Part shown: positions 5,854 to 7,740 of the stretch, piece by piece | Position numbering within the stretch: position 1 is the stretch's first letter | How the letters are laid out: each line of letters starts with the position of its first letter | Origin: Verrucomicrobiia bacterium | GTDB taxonomy: Bacteria > Verrucomicrobiota > Verrucomicrobiia > Verrucomicrobiales > Akkermansiaceae | DNA: 7,740 nucleotides | Assembly: GCA_947460915.1 (NCBI GenBank) | Contig: CANHKJ010000141.1 | Coordinates: 1-7,740, forward strand | Reading direction: 5' to 3' | Made by a program: the position numbers and the translations under genes | Notes under the pieces: generated by a model | Database searches by the model: none | What the model saw: only the letters and a program-made list of their open reading frames with translations | What the model was told of the DNA's origin: nothing

Positions 5854-7158
5854 TTAGATATCCAGTTTACCCGTGGAGTCACCGATGCGTTCGGCTTTGA
5901 CGCCCATGCGATCGAGTAGTGAAAGGTGGAGGTTGGTGAGTGGGGCTTCGCCTTTGGCTTCGAATAGTCGGCCCGCTTGCAGGGTGCCATTGCCATGGCC
6001 GGCGAGGATGATCGGCAGGTCTTCGTGGTTGTGGCGGTCGCCATCGCAAATTCCAGCACCGTAGACGATCATTGAGTGATCGAGTAGAGTTCCGTCACCA
6101 TCTTTGGTATTTTTGAGATTTTGCAGGAAGCGGGCAAATTCGGCAGCGTAGTATTCGTCGATTTTTGCAATGAGAGAAAGTCGGCGCTCATCGCGTTGGT
6201 GGTGCGAGAGGTTGTGGTGCGATTCATTGACGCCGATTTCGGGGAAGGTGCGATTTGATCCATCATGGGCTAGCAAAAAGGAAGCCACACGGGTGGAGTC
6301 GGTTTGGAAGGCGACGAGCATGAGGTCATACATGGCGCGGATGTGCTCGCGGTAGCTTTCAGGCACACCGTTTGGCACATCGATCTCTGGTTGCACACGG
6401 CGGTGTTGCTCGGCGCGCTCGATGCGTTGCTCGATCTCGCGCACGGAGGTGAAGTACTCGTCCATTTTGTTCCGATCGGCACCAGTGGCGCGGGATTGGA
6501 GGCGCTTGGCATCTTGCATCACGAAGTCGAGAACGGATTTTTTCCGAGCCATGCGCTCGGCATTTCCCGAGGTGTCTTTGGATCCAAAAAGGGCTTCAAA
6601 CACCATGCGCGGGTCGCGAATCGGCGGTGCGGGCGTCGTTTCTGAACGCCATGCTAAGTTGAACTGGTAGGCGCAGGAGTAGCCGGAATCGCAATTGCCC
6701 GAGCGGCGTGGTTCATCGGTGGAGAGTTCGAGTGAAGGCAGGCGCGTGAGGTGGCCGATTTGCTTGGCGGCAATTTGGTCGGCGGAAACACCGATGCGGA
6801 TGTCAGCACCTGCCGTTTTGCGCGCTTGGCAACCGGTGAGGAAGCTTGCATTGGCACGTGCGTGGTCGCCGGCACCATCTCCATTGCCTCGAGCTTTATC
6901 GAGCGCGAGGCCACGAACCACCTGAAAATGCTCGCGTATGCTTTCGAGTGGTTGCAGTGAGGAGGAGAGCTTGTAATTTGTCCCCGAACCTTGCGGGAAC
7001 CAGAGTTTGGTATTCACGCCGTTGGGCATATACACGTAAGCGAGGCGCAGGGGCGCAGCACTGGCTCCAGCGGTAGCTGTGGCTGCGCGAAGAGGTTCGA
7101 GCATTGGTAGCGCGATGGTAGAGGCGATGCTTTTGAGAAAGGTGCGGCGTGAGTGCAT
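5854..7158 (-). CDS. DUF1552 family protein with Tat signal
   Basis: 434 residues from the ATG at 7158. This start is chosen over the longer frame beginning at 7200 because it puts the twin-arginine motif SRRTFLK at residues 3-9, followed by a hydrophobic stretch (SIASTIALPML) and an LRA-A cleavage site near 25. The mature part has the typical DUF1552 blocks: YVYMPNGVNTKLWFP, GDHARANASFLTG (97-109), LPSLELSTDEP, NCDSGYSCAYQFNLAW (155-170, two Cys), SFLLAHDGSNRTFPEIG, the His-rich NESHHNLSHH (311-320) and GDRHNHEDLPIILAG (373-387). The family is abundant in Planctomycetes and Verrucomicrobia and related in appearance to the secreted DUF1501/alkaline-phosphatase-like proteins; no reaction is known. 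It would be exported folded, which suits a bound metal. Such genes usually sit next to a DUF1592/DUF1588-type cytochrome gene; none is present up to the right edge. A weak promoter (TTGCGA, 16 bases, TAACAT) lies within 50 bases upstream. Confidence 0.93.
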   Translation of the reverse strand: MHSRRTFLKSIASTIALPMLEPLRAATATAGASAAPLRLAYVYMPNGVNTKLWFPQGSGTNYKLSSSLQPLESIREHFQVVRGLALDKARGNGDGAGDHARANASFLTGCQARKTAGADIRIGVSADQIAAKQIGHLTRLPSLELSTDEPRRSGNCDSGYSCAYQFNLAWRSETTPAPPIRDPRMVFEALFGSKDTSGNAERMARKKSVLDFVMQDAKRLQSRATGADRNKMDEYFTSVREIEQRIERAEQHRRVQPEIDVPNGVPESYREHIRAMYDLMLVAFQTDSTRVASFLLAHDGSNRTFPEIGVNESHHNLSHHQRDERRLSLIAKIDEYYAAEFARFLQNLKNTKDGDGTLLDHSMIVYGAGICDGDRHNHEDLPIILAGHGNGTLQAGRLFEAKGEAPLTNLHLSLLDRMGVKAERIGDSTGKLDI

Positions 7159-7323
7159 AACGTTGCAGGTTGATGTTACGCGATGCGGGGAAAATCGCAA
7201 CTGAGGTTACGTGGAAAAGCTACGATTTTTTCATGATGACAGAGGATTTTGAAGGTGATGGGAAAATTTTCGTGGATCGGATCAATTTTTCTTTCGTGAT
7301 TGCGGTGGAAAAACTGAAGACTT

Positions 7324-7339
7324 GGACAAAGAATTGTCC
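7324..7339. repeat. Compact inverted repeat GGACAA-AGAA-TTGTCC
   Basis: Perfect 6-base arms around a 4-base spacer. There is no T run after it on either strand, so it is not an intrinsic terminator. It lies 165 bases upstream of the DUF1552 start and could be a regulator site or the stem of a small RNA. Confidence 0.5.
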
Positions 7340-7375
7340 GCTCGCGTGAGGGATTTTCAACACTTTCATTGATAC

Positions 7376-7401
7376 GGGGATAGCCTAGCCCAAGAATCCC
7401 C
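7376..7401. repeat. Inverted repeat GGGGAT / ATCCCC
   Basis: Six-base perfect arms (7376-7381 and 7396-7401) around a 14-base spacer, 36 bases to the right of the compact repeat at 7324-7339. Alone this could be chance; it is listed because it belongs to a cluster. Confidence 0.35.
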
Positions 7402-7564
7402 ATCGACTGCCAAGAAAACCAATTCGCTGGCACAGAAGAAGGTGACCGCTTTGTGGCAGCGTGGAAACGGCCCGCATCATCGTAGATGCTTGCTCAGGCC
7501 ATTCGCAGCCACCCACTTCGCCGCCGTTACCTAGCGGGGAAAAACTACAGATTTGATCCAATTC

Positions 7565-7608
7565 GCGCTTTTCCGATTTTTCGCAATGTTTGAGCTTCGG
7601 AAAAGCGC
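7565..7608. repeat. Perfect 12-base inverted repeat with 20-base loop
   Basis: GCGCTTTTCCGA (7565-7576) and TCGGAAAAGCGC (7597-7608) are exact inverted complements around a 20-base spacer. No T tract follows the stem on either strand, so an ordinary terminator is unlikely. It may be an RNA hairpin, a paired operator, or a recombination or extragenic repeat element. A dyad of this length is unlikely to be chance in so short a stretch. Confidence 0.7.
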
Positions 7609-7725
7609 TATCCCAACAAGGCTAAATTTCTGCATGGCGTAAAAAGTTGAATCTAGATAAATCTTTGAGCTCAATCGTTTATTAAAAACTTTTCAGAATT
7701 TGCAGATTTCTATAAAAAAATTTAT

Positions 7726-7739
7726 TGACTAGTGACTAG
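7726..7739. repeat. Tandem TGACTAG repeat at the right edge
   Basis: TGACTAG occurs twice head to tail (7726-7732, 7733-7739), directly after AT-rich sequence. The first copy overlaps TTGACT (7725-7730), a good -35 element, so this may be the start of a promoter for a plus-strand gene outside the window. The window ends one base later, so further copies cannot be seen. Confidence 0.5.
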
Positions 7740-7740
7740 C

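Larger units (their letters stand above)
7159..7740. other. Gene-free 582-base stretch with several inverted repeats
   Basis: No frame here looks like a real gene on either strand. A minus-strand frame at 7176-7433 and a short plus-strand frame without a start codon near 7374-7532 have no recognisable motif. The stretch holds the DUF1552 promoter on its left, a GAAAATTTTC palindrome at 7262-7271, three inverted repeats listed separately, and a strongly AT-rich right end (about 7625-7725) that probably leads to a gene outside the window. It could contain a small RNA or the worn remains of a gene; I cannot decide. Confidence 0.55.

Noticed and set aside
5718..6059. Minus-strand frame covering the convergent gap and the DUF1552 3' end
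   Set aside because: Most of it is an out-of-frame shadow of the DUF1552 gene; the roughly 45-residue tail in the gap has no motif or start of its own.
7159..7200. Fourteen-codon N-terminal extension of the DUF1552 protein (ATG at 7200)
   Set aside because: It would place non-signal sequence ahead of the twin-arginine motif; the ATG at 7158 gives a normal Tat signal peptide.
7176..7433. Minus-strand frame of 85 codons upstream of DUF1552
   Set aside because: It overlaps the 5' extension of DUF1552 and has a composition unlike the other proteins, with many Arg, His, Pro and Cys residues; there is no motif and no ribosome site.
7374..7532. Plus-strand frame of about 50 codons as a possible gene remnant
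   Set aside because: There is no ATG near its beginning and no recognisable protein similarity; kept only as a possibility in the gene-free stretch entry.

Overview
The window looks like a chromosomal segment of a member of the PVC superphylum, most probably Verrucomicrobiota. Three things point there. A 211-residue protein has a signal peptide and a C-terminal PEP-CTERM-like tail ending in four arginines. A DUF1552-family protein has a Tat signal. A partial secreted protein has the sugar-binding-like plus beta-propeller architecture of the PVC-type membrane dehydrogenase/heme-binding proteins. None of the six genes has a recognisable Shine-Dalgarno sequence before its chosen start. The species cannot be named from the sequence.

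Layout. Positions 1-1157 (minus) hold the N-terminal 385 codons of the secreted beta-propeller protein, which runs off the left edge. A strong intrinsic terminator (1214-1248, minus) separates it from the PEP-CTERM-like gene (1275-1910, minus). A 237-base AT-rich divergent spacer leads to typA/bipA (2148-3977, plus), a complete 609-residue ribosome-associated GTPase closed by a very strong terminator (4001-4035). Next comes a two-gene plus-strand unit: an AbiEii/DUF6036-like nucleotidyltransferase-fold protein (4104-4685), overlapping by 20 bases a 343-residue winged-helix protein (4666-5697). A 156-base convergent gap separates this pair from a DUF1552 gene (5854-7158, minus). The last 580 bases (7159-7740) contain no gene I can support but several inverted repeats.

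How the parts fit. The three minus-strand genes encode exported proteins; typA is a housekeeping translation or stress factor. The overlapping nucleotidyltransferase/winged-helix pair is the accessory part. It has its own small AT-rich promoter region with short dyads, locally low G+C, and an architecture that resembles type IV toxin-antitoxin modules of the AbiE kind, but with the gene order reversed and a much larger DNA-binding partner. It is the best candidate here for a poorly described system. That it is a toxin-antitoxin or defence module is inference, not something the sequence proves.
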